NCBI GenBank assembly: GCA_947565865.1
Contig: CANOHT010000005.1
Span: forward strand, 49,653-113,652
DNA: 64,000 nucleotides
Direction of reading: 5' to 3'
DNA from: an uncultured Clostridia bacterium
GTDB lineage: Bacteria > Bacillota > Clostridia > Christensenellales > Aristaeellaceae
The notes beneath the pieces were generated by a model, which saw only the letters and a list, made by a program, of their open reading frames with translations, was not told where the DNA came from and ran no database searches. The position numbers were made by a program, and so were the translations under genes. Positions 43,362-51,469 of this stretch are shown here, one piece after another (position 1 is the stretch's first letter; each line of letters begins with the position of its first letter).

Positions 43362-43440
43362 ATCCCTTCACCTCAAAACAAGCGTTGTCACGAAAGAAGC
43401 GGAGCCGCGTTTAACGGCTCCGCTCAAATCACCAGCAAAC

Positions 43441-43625
43441 TCCCGGGTGGCGTCGGAGGACCCGCAGGCCCTTCGACTTTCATTCAAAAACCGGCGACAT
43501 GCGCGGCGGTTTTTGTGCTTTTCCGCCAGGAAAAGCCTCCTTACAGGGCTTCCCGACCGGGAGCCGCAGGCGACCAGGGAAGCCCTGCAAACTCGTCAAA
43601 GTAGCTTTACCACTTTGACGACCGC
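43441..43625 (-). repeat. Dispersed hairpin-rich intergenic repeat, copy C
   Basis: Read on the minus strand, it shows the same order of blocks as the copy at 1589-1763: GTCAAAGTGG/CTACTTTGAC hairpin first, a GAAGCCCTG-type stem, TAAGGAGGC with GCTTTTCC/GGAAAAGC, AAAAACCG/CGGTTTTT, then GAAGGGCC, CCGACGCC and CCGGG. The middle is diverged. It fills most of the 264-bp gap between the CBM9-like and beta-helix genes. Confidence 0.6.
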
Positions 43626-44405
43626 TCATTCGAGCGTCATGCTGCCCCACTCGCTGGGGTTGGTGTTGATGGCAGAGGTGCCGCTCCAGGCCATCTGGGG
43701 AATGTACTCGGTGCCGGGGCAGGGATAGCTGATGTCGGTGATGGCGAAGTTGACAGACAGCGTATCGCCGGAGGCAGGCGTGTACACGGGGATGTTCTTG
43801 TTGGAGAAGGTCGCCCACGGAATGGCGCACTCAAAGATGAAGCCGGTGGTCGTCATCTGCGTCCCGCAGACATAGCCCTCGATGACGCTCTCGCCGCCGT
43901 CCATGCCCGCGCTGACGAAGCGCTGGCGCAGATCCTTTTCCACCATGGAGCGGTCGATAGCGGTATCCCAGTAGCCCTCGTCCATGATGAGGTACACCAG
44001 GAAATCGTTGGTGCCATAGGCCGTGCGGGCGGGATCCGCCGCAGGGTCGGTGGAGATGTAGACCTTCAGGTTATCCTCACCGTCGATGGGCAGCATTTCG
44101 ATGGCGCCGTAGGGGGTGTCCTCCGTGATGTCGAAGGCCAGGTAGAGGTTTTCGGCGTCATAGGCCGCGTAAACCTTCATGGAGCAGTCGTTCTCGCCCT
44201 GCCAGAAGCTCAGGTCACGGATGACCTGGGTCGCGTCCTTCACAACGGCAGGAGAATCCAGGTTCCAATCCTCCAGGCTGCCGTCGATGGTGATGGCGTC
44301 GGCCTTGTGGCAGACAATGTTGGGCCGCTCCTCCGCCAGGGCGGAAGCGCCGGACAGCAGCATGGCAGAGGCCAGAGCGCCGGCAAAAAGGTTCTTGAAT
44401 TTCAC
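43626..44405 (-). CDS. Secreted CBM9-like carbohydrate-binding protein (paralogue 2)
   Basis: A 259-residue exported protein related to that at 39042. The signal peptide ends 'GASALAEE'. Family blocks are 'ITIDGSLEDWNLDSP', 'LYLAFDITEDTPYG', 'VYISTDPAADPARTAYG' and 'IFECAIPWATFSNKNIP', and it closes with 'NPSEWGSMTLE' as paralogue 1 closes with 'NPSLWGTLTFVEK'. No catalytic part is present. The start is a GTG at 44405 preceded by AAAGGCGG. It lies 115 bp after a GH3 gene, repeating the GH3/CBM9 pairing seen around 39 kb. Confidence 0.85.
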   Translation of the reverse strand: MKFKNLFAGALASAMLLSGASALAEERPNIVCHKADAITIDGSLEDWNLDSPAVVKDATQVIRDLSFWQGENDCSMKVYAAYDAENLYLAFDITEDTPYGAIEMLPIDGEDNLKVYISTDPAADPARTAYGTNDFLVYLIMDEGYWDTAIDRSMVEKDLRQRFVSAGMDGGESVIEGYVCGTQMTTTGFIFECAIPWATFSNKNIPVYTPASGDTLSVNFAITDISYPCPGTEYIPQMAWSGTSAINTNPSEWGSMTLE

Positions 44406-44520
44406 TGTGATACCGCCTTTCTTGTCGTGATTTCCCGTCAGGTGATCGGGACGGAAGCAGGGATAAAGATAGTGGAACAGCGGGGTACGGTATCACCCGC
44501 ACCCCGCCTTGACAGGCTGA

Positions 44521-47025
44521 TTACTCAGCCACAGTCACGGTTACGGTATTGCCGTTCACATCCAGCACATGCTCACCGGCGCCCTCCAGCGGCACTTCGA
44601 TCGTCACGACGATGAAGGAACCGCCTTCCACGCTGATGTACTTGCTGGCCAGCACGGTTTCGCCTTCCTTCACCTCGACCACGGTGCTGCCGTCGGCACC
44701 CTTGTTCTCCGCGATCATGTACAGGGTGGCGAATTCACCGGACTTCACAGTCTTGTTCACAGCGTTGACGGAAGTCCTGGTGGAGCCGTTGGACTCGGTG
44801 GTAACTTCCTGAGCAAGCTGATCGGTTACCAGAGAATCGATCACGATGTCAGCCTTCTCGCCATAGCGCATGCCGAAACCGACAGGAGCCACAACGTCGC
44901 CCAGGTTGGTGGGCAGCTCGAAGGTGGGGTTGTTGCGGACGGTGGCAGCCATATACAGGCGGGTTTCCATGGAAACGCCGGTATCGAACTGCAGCTCGCC
45001 CCAGTCAACCGTGGCATCATCCGTGTTGCGGGCCAGCTCGAACACGAGGGAGCCGGTGGGCTGCTTCTCGCCATAGAGCATGTCAGCAATCACAGAGGGC
45101 AGGGTCTTGTGATAGAAGTTACCCATGGAAGAGCCATGGTCAGGCGTGCAGTCATAGGTCATGAACAGCACGGCGTCGCTGTTTTCAATGGCCCAGGCAT
45201 TGGGCTCGTTGGACACGCCGCCGTCATAGAGCAGAACCATCAGCTTGCCCTCGTCGTTGGCGTCTTCAATGAACATTTCGGTGGAGTCGTCCATAGCGGT
45301 CACATGAGCAACCACCACGTCGCAGGCCTCGATGTCGTCCACCACGGTGGCATACGCACCGATGGCGGCGATGTCGCTATCCACAACATCCTTGGAAGAG
45401 CCGACCACATAGACCTTCGCGTCCTTGTTCAGGGGCAGCGTGTCGTTGTCGTTCTTCACCAGCACGGTGGATTCGGTCTGCAGACGAATGTCCATTTCGT
45501 TCATCTCGTCGGTGCGGGCACGATACACATCCTCGATGGTGTTGAGCGCAAAGGCCTCAGCCTTGTACTCATCGCTGGCACACAGCTCCAGCGCCTGGTC
45601 GAGGTTGGCGTAGGGATCTTCAAACAGGCCCAGATCAAACTTGTTGCGCAGCACACGGATGCAGTGCTTTTCCAGGGTCTCCCAGGTCAGGATGCCCTGC
45701 TCCACGGCGGCCTTCACTTCATTGGGCCACATAGGCTGCATCATGCCCGGATACTTGGCAGTCACAGCGTCATAGTCGATGGCGACGTCGTCCTCAACCA
45801 TGAAGAAGCAGCCAACCTGATCCACGTCGGCGTTGAAGATCGTGGCGTAGAGCTGAGCCAGGGTAGCGGTGGACAGATCCAGACCCTCGGGCGTCACGCC
45901 GGAAGCGGAGGGAACCTGCATCCACATGGGCCAGTCGGTGACGACGCAGCCGTCATAGCCCAGCTGCTCACGCAGCACGGCCATGGACTCGGAGTCATAG
46001 CACACGTTGCAGCCGTTGAGCATGGAGCCGTTGTTGAGCATAATCCAGCCGGAACCGTTGTCAATCACAGCGCTCTTCCAGCCAACCAGCCAGGAATCCA
46101 GCAGGTTCGCGGGGCTCTTGGCGCCGGCATAGGAGGAACGGCCGCCGCGGGCCATGAAGTGCTTGGTGCAGGCATTCACACCGTTCTCCTGATAGGCCTT
46201 GGTCTCAATACCGACCATCTTGGCGATGTAGTTCACATCGTCGCCGTACCAGGAACCGATTTCAACGCCGTAGGAATGGAAGGGAACATGGAAGCCGATG
46301 GCACGCTCCTCAGCGGCATACTGGGCAACCATATTATACAGCAATTCTTCGTCATGGGCAATACCGAAGGCGTAGTTGGGCATGTTCACCATGCCAGCCC
46401 AGGTATTGTAGCTGCGGTCGCAGGACAGGACGACCGGAACGCCCAGGCGGGCGGACTCAGCGATCTCCTGGAACGCGTTGTTCTCATAGATCAGCGTGTC
46501 CGGCGTACCGTTCACGTTGTGCAGGTAGGTGGTCACATTGTCCGAAATGATGGAGTGATACATCGGAACATAGGTGGCGCCATCCTGATCGGTGTAGGTG
46601 GGCTCGTTGGAGTAAAGCCACTCTTCGGTGTAGGGATACATGGAGGTGAAGGTGCCGCCGGTGGAAGCGTGCCACAGCAGGCCAATCTTCTCATCCTCGT
46701 TCATCAGGGACAGCAGGTTTTCCGCACGCTCCTGGCTGCTCAGGCGCCAGTCTTCATAGGCGTCCAGCTGACCGTTGGCGTTCAGATCCTTGAACTTCAG
46801 GCCGTCCACTTCCAGAATGTCCTTAATATGAGCCTCCAGGCGAACCTGACCGGTGGTTTCGTCCGCCTCAACGATGGTTTCGTTCACCGTATAGGGCTTG
46901 GCGAAGGTGTGGGGGTCGACATATTCGGTTGTGGTATTGCCGTTAAAATACTGCTGCTCTGCCATCGCAGAACCAACGCAGCTGAACAACATGACCACAG
47001 CCAGCAACCAGGACAGTTTTCTCAC
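44521..47025 (-). CDS. Secreted GH3-family glycoside hydrolase (type II subgroup)
   Basis: An 834-residue exported GH3 enzyme, a paralogue of the one at 22268. The signal peptide ends 'GSAMAE'. The EF-hand-like loop is at 80-92 ('DLNANGQLDAYED'). The (beta/alpha)8 domain carries 'CTKHFMARGG' (286-295) and nucleophile Asp364 in 'GCVVTDWPMW'. Two further domains end in the shared 'VTVTVAE'-like tail. As at 22268, the 'PRWGR' substrate motif is missing ('EIGSWYGDD' at that place), so its pocket should differ from the type I enzymes. The start is a GTG at 47025 with AAAGGAT about 9 bp upstream. A stem-loop lies in the leader (47048-47077). Confidence 0.9.
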   Translation of the reverse strand: MRKLSWLLAVVMLFSCVGSAMAEQQYFNGNTTTEYVDPHTFAKPYTVNETIVEADETTGQVRLEAHIKDILEVDGLKFKDLNANGQLDAYEDWRLSSQERAENLLSLMNEDEKIGLLWHASTGGTFTSMYPYTEEWLYSNEPTYTDQDGATYVPMYHSIISDNVTTYLHNVNGTPDTLIYENNAFQEIAESARLGVPVVLSCDRSYNTWAGMVNMPNYAFGIAHDEELLYNMVAQYAAEERAIGFHVPFHSYGVEIGSWYGDDVNYIAKMVGIETKAYQENGVNACTKHFMARGGRSSYAGAKSPANLLDSWLVGWKSAVIDNGSGWIMLNNGSMLNGCNVCYDSESMAVLREQLGYDGCVVTDWPMWMQVPSASGVTPEGLDLSTATLAQLYATIFNADVDQVGCFFMVEDDVAIDYDAVTAKYPGMMQPMWPNEVKAAVEQGILTWETLEKHCIRVLRNKFDLGLFEDPYANLDQALELCASDEYKAEAFALNTIEDVYRARTDEMNEMDIRLQTESTVLVKNDNDTLPLNKDAKVYVVGSSKDVVDSDIAAIGAYATVVDDIEACDVVVAHVTAMDDSTEMFIEDANDEGKLMVLLYDGGVSNEPNAWAIENSDAVLFMTYDCTPDHGSSMGNFYHKTLPSVIADMLYGEKQPTGSLVFELARNTDDATVDWGELQFDTGVSMETRLYMAATVRNNPTFELPTNLGDVVAPVGFGMRYGEKADIVIDSLVTDQLAQEVTTESNGSTRTSVNAVNKTVKSGEFATLYMIAENKGADGSTVVEVKEGETVLASKYISVEGGSFIVVTIEVPLEGAGEHVLDVNGNTVTVTVAE

Positions 47026-47047
47026 GCAGAATCATCCTTTCCTTTTT

Positions 47048-47077
47048 GGGGGAGTTCCTGCTATACACAACTCCCCC
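47048..47077 (-). promoter_or_regulatory. Stem-loop in the leader of the GH3 gene at 44521
   Basis: GGGGGAGTT (47048-47056) and AACTCCCCC (47069-47077) form a perfect 9-bp stem with a 12-nt loop, ending 8-10 nt upstream of the ribosome site. No T-run follows. It could stabilise the 5' end of the mRNA or control ribosome access. Confidence 0.55.
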
Positions 47078-47090
47078 TTTTGTCATGTTT

Positions 47091-47096
47091 ATTATA
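47091..47096 (-). promoter_or_regulatory. -10 element for the GH3 gene at 44521
   Basis: A perfect TATAAT on the minus strand, 66 bp upstream of the GTG start, with no good -35. The weak -35 fits activator dependence. Confidence 0.45.
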
Positions 47097-47232
47097 AGGC
47101 CGATGCCGCCTGCCTGCTTTGGAGTATTCTGCACACCCAGGGGAAAAAAACGAGCACACTTCACAAGGTTTGGAAAATCCAGCACATTGGTCAAGAAAAT
47201 TCGGTACAGCATTTTTCTTTTATTGCCCTTTA

Positions 47233-47241
47233 TGGTATAAT
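47233..47241 (+). promoter_or_regulatory. Extended -10 promoter of the response regulator gene
   Basis: TGGTATAAT (TATAAT at 47236-47241), about 41 bp upstream of the chosen GTG start. The -35 region is T-rich and non-consensus. Confidence 0.6.
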
Positions 47242-47281
47242 GCTGCTTGTTTCCACACCTTAGATGAAAGGCGTGATACCC

Positions 47282-48760
47282 GTGGCATACCAGGTGCTGC
47301 TTGTGGATGACGAGATGCCCGCGCTGCGCTTCGTTCAGAGCATTATCGAAAAATATATCCCGGACTTTGAGGTGCAGGCCACCTGCTCCAGCGGGGAAAA
47401 GGCTGCGGAATACCTGCGGAATCACGCCGTGGACGTGATGATTACTGACATCAGCATGCAGCGAATGAACGGCATTGAGCTGGCGAAGCTGGCCAGGAGC
47501 CTTCAGCCGTACATTCATATGATTATCATCAGCGGCTACGCGGAGTTTGAATATGCCCAAGGCGCCATTCAGGCATCGGTGGACGATTACATGCTCAAGC
47601 CGGTCAGCATCAACCAGATGAAGCAGACCCTGACCCGTCTCAAGGCCGCCCTGGATGAGGAACATATCGCCCACGCCGCCGCCATCCTGCCCGCCATCGC
47701 CTGCGAGCTGCCTTACAGCCGGGAGGATATCGCCCGATGCTGGCTGGGCCAGGAATATCGCTTTGCCCTGGTGCGCTGGGGCGGCGTACACCCCCTGCGT
47801 TCGGGAAAGCTTCACGCCACATCGCTGATTCAGCCCTTCAGCGGCAGCTTTTACGCCCTGCGCGGCCGGGATGACAACGAGCAGATTTTGATCTTCCCCG
47901 CCCGTGAGCTGGAGCAGTTCATGTCAGAGATCAGCGTTTATATGGTGCAGCACACTTCTCTGAGCACCTGGACCGCCATCTACCAGCCCACGCCCCAGGC
48001 CATGGTCATGCTCCACGGCTTCGTCAAGCAGGCCCTGCCGCAATTGCAGACCCAGGCCGTTATCGGCAAGCATCAGCTGCTGCCCCTCTGCGCGGCGGCG
48101 GACAAGGCGGCCCCGCCGACGCTCACCGCCGCGCAGCTGAACCAGCTGAGCTACTTCTGCTCCTGCGGCAGATTTGACGAAATCAAGGAAATGTTCCTGG
48201 AATTTGCCGTCGCCTTCGAGCGGCAAAGCTATACCCAACGGCAGGTCTGGGGCTTTGTACAGCAGCTGGTGCTCGGGCTGACGGCCAGCCTTCCCGCCCT
48301 TAAAGCACACTATGACAAAACCATCAGCGGCATTCTTGATCTGTTCCTGTACGCCTCCACCTACGGTGAATTGATGGCGAACATCTACGCCGTGCTCTTT
48401 GAGGACGAAAGCACCTCCCGGGATCGCAAGCTGTCCACCCGGGAGCTGTACGACTTCGCCATGGATTACATCGACAAAAATTATGCCAGCCCCCTCAGCG
48501 TGCAGAGCGTATGCGATGAAATCGGCATCTCCCAGACCTATCTGAACCGCCTGTTCCGCAAATACAGCGACGTTACCTTCAACAACTGCCTGATGCGCCG
48601 CCGCATGGAGGCCGCCATGCACCTGCTGCGGGATAAGCCAGGCATGCTGCTGCGGGACGTGGCCGCCTGCGTGGGGTATGAGGATTCCTCCTATTTCAGC
48701 AAGGTCTTCCACCAGCATACCGGTCAAACGCCCTCCCAGTACGCGGCAGGGCAGAAATAG
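47282..48760 (+). CDS. YesN/AraC-type response regulator
   Basis: A 492-residue regulator. The N-terminal receiver begins 'YQVLLVDDEMPAL' (acidic pair) with phospho-acceptor Asp56 in 'VMITDISMQRMNGIE', 'IISGYAEFEYA' and Lys in 'DDYMLKPVS'. A 250-residue central region follows. The C-terminal AraC/XylS double helix-turn-helix spans about 390-490 ('SVQSVCDEIGISQTYLNRLFRKYS', 'RDVAACVGYEDSSYFSKVFHQHTGQTPSQY'). The GTG at 47282 has GAAAGG upstream and gives a normal receiver N-terminus; an ATG six codons earlier (47264) lacks a ribosome site. It is probably the partner of the kinase at 40104 and a likely activator of the GH3/importer genes. Confidence 0.93.
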   Translation: MAYQVLLVDDEMPALRFVQSIIEKYIPDFEVQATCSSGEKAAEYLRNHAVDVMITDISMQRMNGIELAKLARSLQPYIHMIIISGYAEFEYAQGAIQASVDDYMLKPVSINQMKQTLTRLKAALDEEHIAHAAAILPAIACELPYSREDIARCWLGQEYRFALVRWGGVHPLRSGKLHATSLIQPFSGSFYALRGRDDNEQILIFPARELEQFMSEISVYMVQHTSLSTWTAIYQPTPQAMVMLHGFVKQALPQLQTQAVIGKHQLLPLCAAADKAAPPTLTAAQLNQLSYFCSCGRFDEIKEMFLEFAVAFERQSYTQRQVWGFVQQLVLGLTASLPALKAHYDKTISGILDLFLYASTYGELMANIYAVLFEDESTSRDRKLSTRELYDFAMDYIDKNYASPLSVQSVCDEIGISQTYLNRLFRKYSDVTFNNCLMRRRMEAAMHLLRDKPGMLLRDVAACVGYEDSSYFSKVFHQHTGQTPSQYAAGQK

Positions 48761-48762
48761 CA

Positions 48763-48793
48763 AAAAAACTGACGCGCACGGCGTCAGTTTTTT
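48763..48793. terminator. Bidirectional terminator after the response regulator gene
   Basis: AAAAAACTGACGC (48763-48775) pairs with GCGTCAGTTTTTT (48781-48793), with A and T runs on both sides. Confidence 0.85.
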
Positions 48794-49005
48794 ATTGGCG
48801 GCAGAGATTGTCACATTACGAAGGAATCTTCCAAGCCGCAATCCGACAAAGGATGTGCGGAGATCCCCCCCGGCAGCGCTTCAGCGCGGTATCCCATATA
48901 CGCCCTGCACACTTGCCAGGCTGCACTTTCCCCAGCGCGTATACGCCAAGCGGGTTCCTCAGCCCCGGCACGAGCCGGCTATGTCCGCGCCAGCGGCAAA
49001 TTTCT

Positions 49006-50523
49006 TTAATTGAAATGCTCCATATAATACTGCGAATACTTGCCCAGCTCCGCGTCCAGCGCCGCCACACCCATGCGCTCAGCCAGGGTGGGCACACCCG
49101 AAAACAGATTGGTTCCCAAGCCCAGGCGTTCGCCCTCAATCCGAAAGCCCAGGGCCGCCAGCGTGGTGGGGAACATATCCATGGCGGTGAACTCCCGGTT
49201 CTCCATAGCGCCTTCCGCCGGCTGAACCGCGGCGCCCAGATACGTCTGGTATACCGTGCGGTCGAGGTAATCCACGCCGTCCACCAGGGAAAGATCCTGG
49301 CGGGGATGATCGCCGGAGACGACGATCACCGTATCCTCGTAAAAGGGCTGCTCCTGGCACCAGGCGATGAAATCGCCCACCTGGCGGTCGGTGCAGTTCA
49401 CAACATCCGCCGTCCGGTTCTGGTGATTCTCCTGGCAAAGGGGACAGACATAGCCGTTCAAATGATGCAGATCCACCGTCAGCAGCGTCATGTTGAAGGG
49501 CTCTGCCGAGGCGGCCAGGCGGGTAATCTCATCCTTGGCAATCTCGAACAGGTAGGCGTCCTCAAAGCCCCACCAGACATAATAATCCGGGGGAATGTAG
49601 CCTGTCTCCCGCGCGGTGAACAGGTCGAACAGGCTGTACGCGCCATGCTGGGTGAAATAATTGGCCCGACCGCCGAATTTGGCGTCGGAGCCGCAGAGGA
49701 ACTCCTGCCGGTAGCCGCTGCGCGCCAGAATGTCTCCCAGATTGGTCAGCCCCGGCGCGAAATGGTCGTAGACATCCATGGCGTTGGCAGCCACGGGGAA
49801 GGAAAAGGGGATTCCCGCGGTGGACGCCACCAGGGAGGCGATGGTCCAGATGGTGCCCGTCACCGGCCGGAAGCCGCTGGGGGTGTTCGTCCCTCTGAAG
49901 GAAACGTTCTCCTGTGCCAGGCGGGACAGATTGGGCATCAGCGCCTCAGGCTGAACGCCGCCCTCCGCCCGGGCCATATAGGTGGTCTCCATGCTTTCCA
50001 GGTACAGGTAAATCAAATTTTTCGGCTTCTCGGGCGGGGTAATGGTCACCTGCGCAGGATCAACATAGTCGGTGTCGTAGATCAGCGTCTGGTCACGCAG
50101 CGCGGCGATATAGCCTGACACGTCGAATTTCCGCTCCACAAACACGCCGGATGCCAGCAGCAGCAGGACGCAGCCCGCCGCCCCGGCCCGCCGAAGGCCC
50201 CGCAGCAGCCTCGCGGGAAACCTCCGCCGCCCGCCCAGGGTCCAAAGGAACCGGTTCCACCGGCATTCCGATACCAGAAAGCCCGCGACCGCATACCCCG
50301 CCGTCAGCCGGACGATGGGCGGCACGCAGCTGGACAGCACCAGATCGACGACGCTGTTGCCCGCACCCTCCAGCGGCCCCAGCATCGTATACAGCAGTTC
50401 CTTGAAGCCCACGTTGTACGTCCGATGATACCAGCCACAGGTCACCAGCAGCGTCACCGCCAGCAGATAGATCAGTCCGTAAAGCAAATACCATGGCCAG
50501 TGACGCTTCCTCATTTGTTCCAT
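49006..50523 (-). CDS. MdoB/LTA-synthase-like membrane phosphoglycerol transferase (sulfatase fold)
   Basis: A 505-residue protein with N-terminal membrane segments (about 11-30, 55-85 and 110-128) and an extracytoplasmic alkaline-phosphatase-superfamily domain. 'LIYLYLESMETT' supplies a metal-binding Glu (E176). 'PVTGTIWTIASLVASTAGIP' is close to the MdoB/OpgB block whose Thr (here T224) is the nucleophile. 'VIVVSGDHPRQ' gives the late Asp-His metal ligands. Such enzymes move glycerol-1-phosphate from phosphatidylglycerol to glycans or to teichoic acid. It resembles OpgB more than LtaS. The ATG is at 50523. It may provide an acceptor polymer for the Dlt-like cluster, but that is only a guess. 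Confidence 0.85.
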   Translation of the reverse strand: MEQMRKRHWPWYLLYGLIYLLAVTLLVTCGWYHRTYNVGFKELLYTMLGPLEGAGNSVVDLVLSSCVPPIVRLTAGYAVAGFLVSECRWNRFLWTLGGRRRFPARLLRGLRRAGAAGCVLLLLASGVFVERKFDVSGYIAALRDQTLIYDTDYVDPAQVTITPPEKPKNLIYLYLESMETTYMARAEGGVQPEALMPNLSRLAQENVSFRGTNTPSGFRPVTGTIWTIASLVASTAGIPFSFPVAANAMDVYDHFAPGLTNLGDILARSGYRQEFLCGSDAKFGGRANYFTQHGAYSLFDLFTARETGYIPPDYYVWWGFEDAYLFEIAKDEITRLAASAEPFNMTLLTVDLHHLNGYVCPLCQENHQNRTADVVNCTDRQVGDFIAWCQEQPFYEDTVIVVSGDHPRQDLSLVDGVDYLDRTVYQTYLGAAVQPAEGAMENREFTAMDMFPTTLAALGFRIEGERLGLGTNLFSGVPTLAERMGVAALDAELGKYSQYYMEHFN

Positions 50524-50562
50524 CCTTTCTAAGCTTCACCAAAGCGGCCGGGCCGCCTGCCC

Positions 50563-51243
50563 TTATCCCAAGAGCAGCGCGGCCGCCTCATCCAGGCTGC
50601 GGACGGTGTAGGTGGGCAGCGTCGACGGCCGGCCATGCCGATCCAGGTAAATACTGTCGATGCCCGCGCTGACCGCGGCGGGTATATCGGCGGTCAGGCT
50701 ATCCCCCAGCAGCACTGCCTGGGCCCTGTCCACGCAGCCCAGCGCCGTGAGAGCCGCCTCCACCATGGCGGGATCGGGCTTACGAACCCCAACCTCCTCG
50801 GAAATAATCACCGCGTCCAGCCAGGGCGCGAAGGGACAGCGGCGGAGGCGGCTGCGCTGGATAGCGCTGACGCCGTTGCTCACCAGAGCGATCTTCATCC
50901 GCCCGCGAAGGGCGTCAAGCATTTCGAGAGCGCCGGGAAGCAGCTCGGCATGCTCGCCCAGCCGGAGGGCGAAGGTGTCCGCCGCTGCCTCCGCGTCGAT
51001 CTCCCGGCGGCCCAGCTCCGCCAGCAGCTGGCGAAAGCGCTCCACCTTCAATGCCTGCTGGGTGGTCTCGCCCCTTTCGAGGGCCTTCCACAGCGCGTCA
51101 TTGATGCCATGGTACAGCCGGCAGACGGCCTCATCGGCGGGCAGGTCCAGGTCGCGCAGCGTCCGCGTCAGCGCCAGGGCTTCCGCCCGGTCGAAGTCCA
51201 TAAGGGTATTGTCGTTGTCCGCCAGCAGATAGCGATAGCGCAT
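50563..51243 (-). CDS. YjjG-type HAD pyrimidine 5'-nucleotidase
   Basis: A 226-residue HAD hydrolase. Motif I 'LLADNDNTLMDFD', motif II 'IALVSNGVS', motif III 'GVRKPDPAMVEAAL' and motif IV 'VLLGDSLTADIPAA' are all clear. The 'DNDNTL.DFD' variant and length match the YjjG/TIGR02254 group, which dephosphorylates non-canonical pyrimidine nucleotides. The ATG at 51243 follows AAAGGAGA. It lies 39 bp upstream of the phosphoglycerol-transferase gene on the same strand. Confidence 0.88.
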   Translation of the reverse strand: MRYRYLLADNDNTLMDFDRAEALALTRTLRDLDLPADEAVCRLYHGINDALWKALERGETTQQALKVERFRQLLAELGRREIDAEAAADTFALRLGEHAELLPGALEMLDALRGRMKIALVSNGVSAIQRSRLRRCPFAPWLDAVIISEEVGVRKPDPAMVEAALTALGCVDRAQAVLLGDSLTADIPAAVSAGIDSIYLDRHGRPSTLPTYTVRSLDEAAALLLG

Positions 51244-51299
51244 CGTCGCGTCTCCTTTATGTATCAATTCGTGTACCGTGATAAAAAGCGTCCCTCAGA

Positions 51300-51469
51300 C
51301 CGTCAGCCAGAGCGCACTGCAGTCTTCAAGCTTACCGTCGGCCGGCTTTCCATCAAATATCAGCGGCGTGTACGGCAATTGACGCGGCTTGCTGAAAAAT
51401 CGTCTCCCTGCACAATGGAACGGCCGGGAGAACGGCTTAGCCGTCGGGCCCATCCCCGCTTTGTTACGC
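51300..51469 (-). repeat. Probable degenerate copy D of the dispersed intergenic repeat
   Basis: Read on the minus strand, this gap contains a segment close to the core of copy A (GCCGTACA, then GCCGC, GAT, TTTGAT) and a CGGCTAAGCCG stem, but the flanking hairpins are largely lost. It lies between the TtcA-like and nucleotidase genes. Confidence 0.35.
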
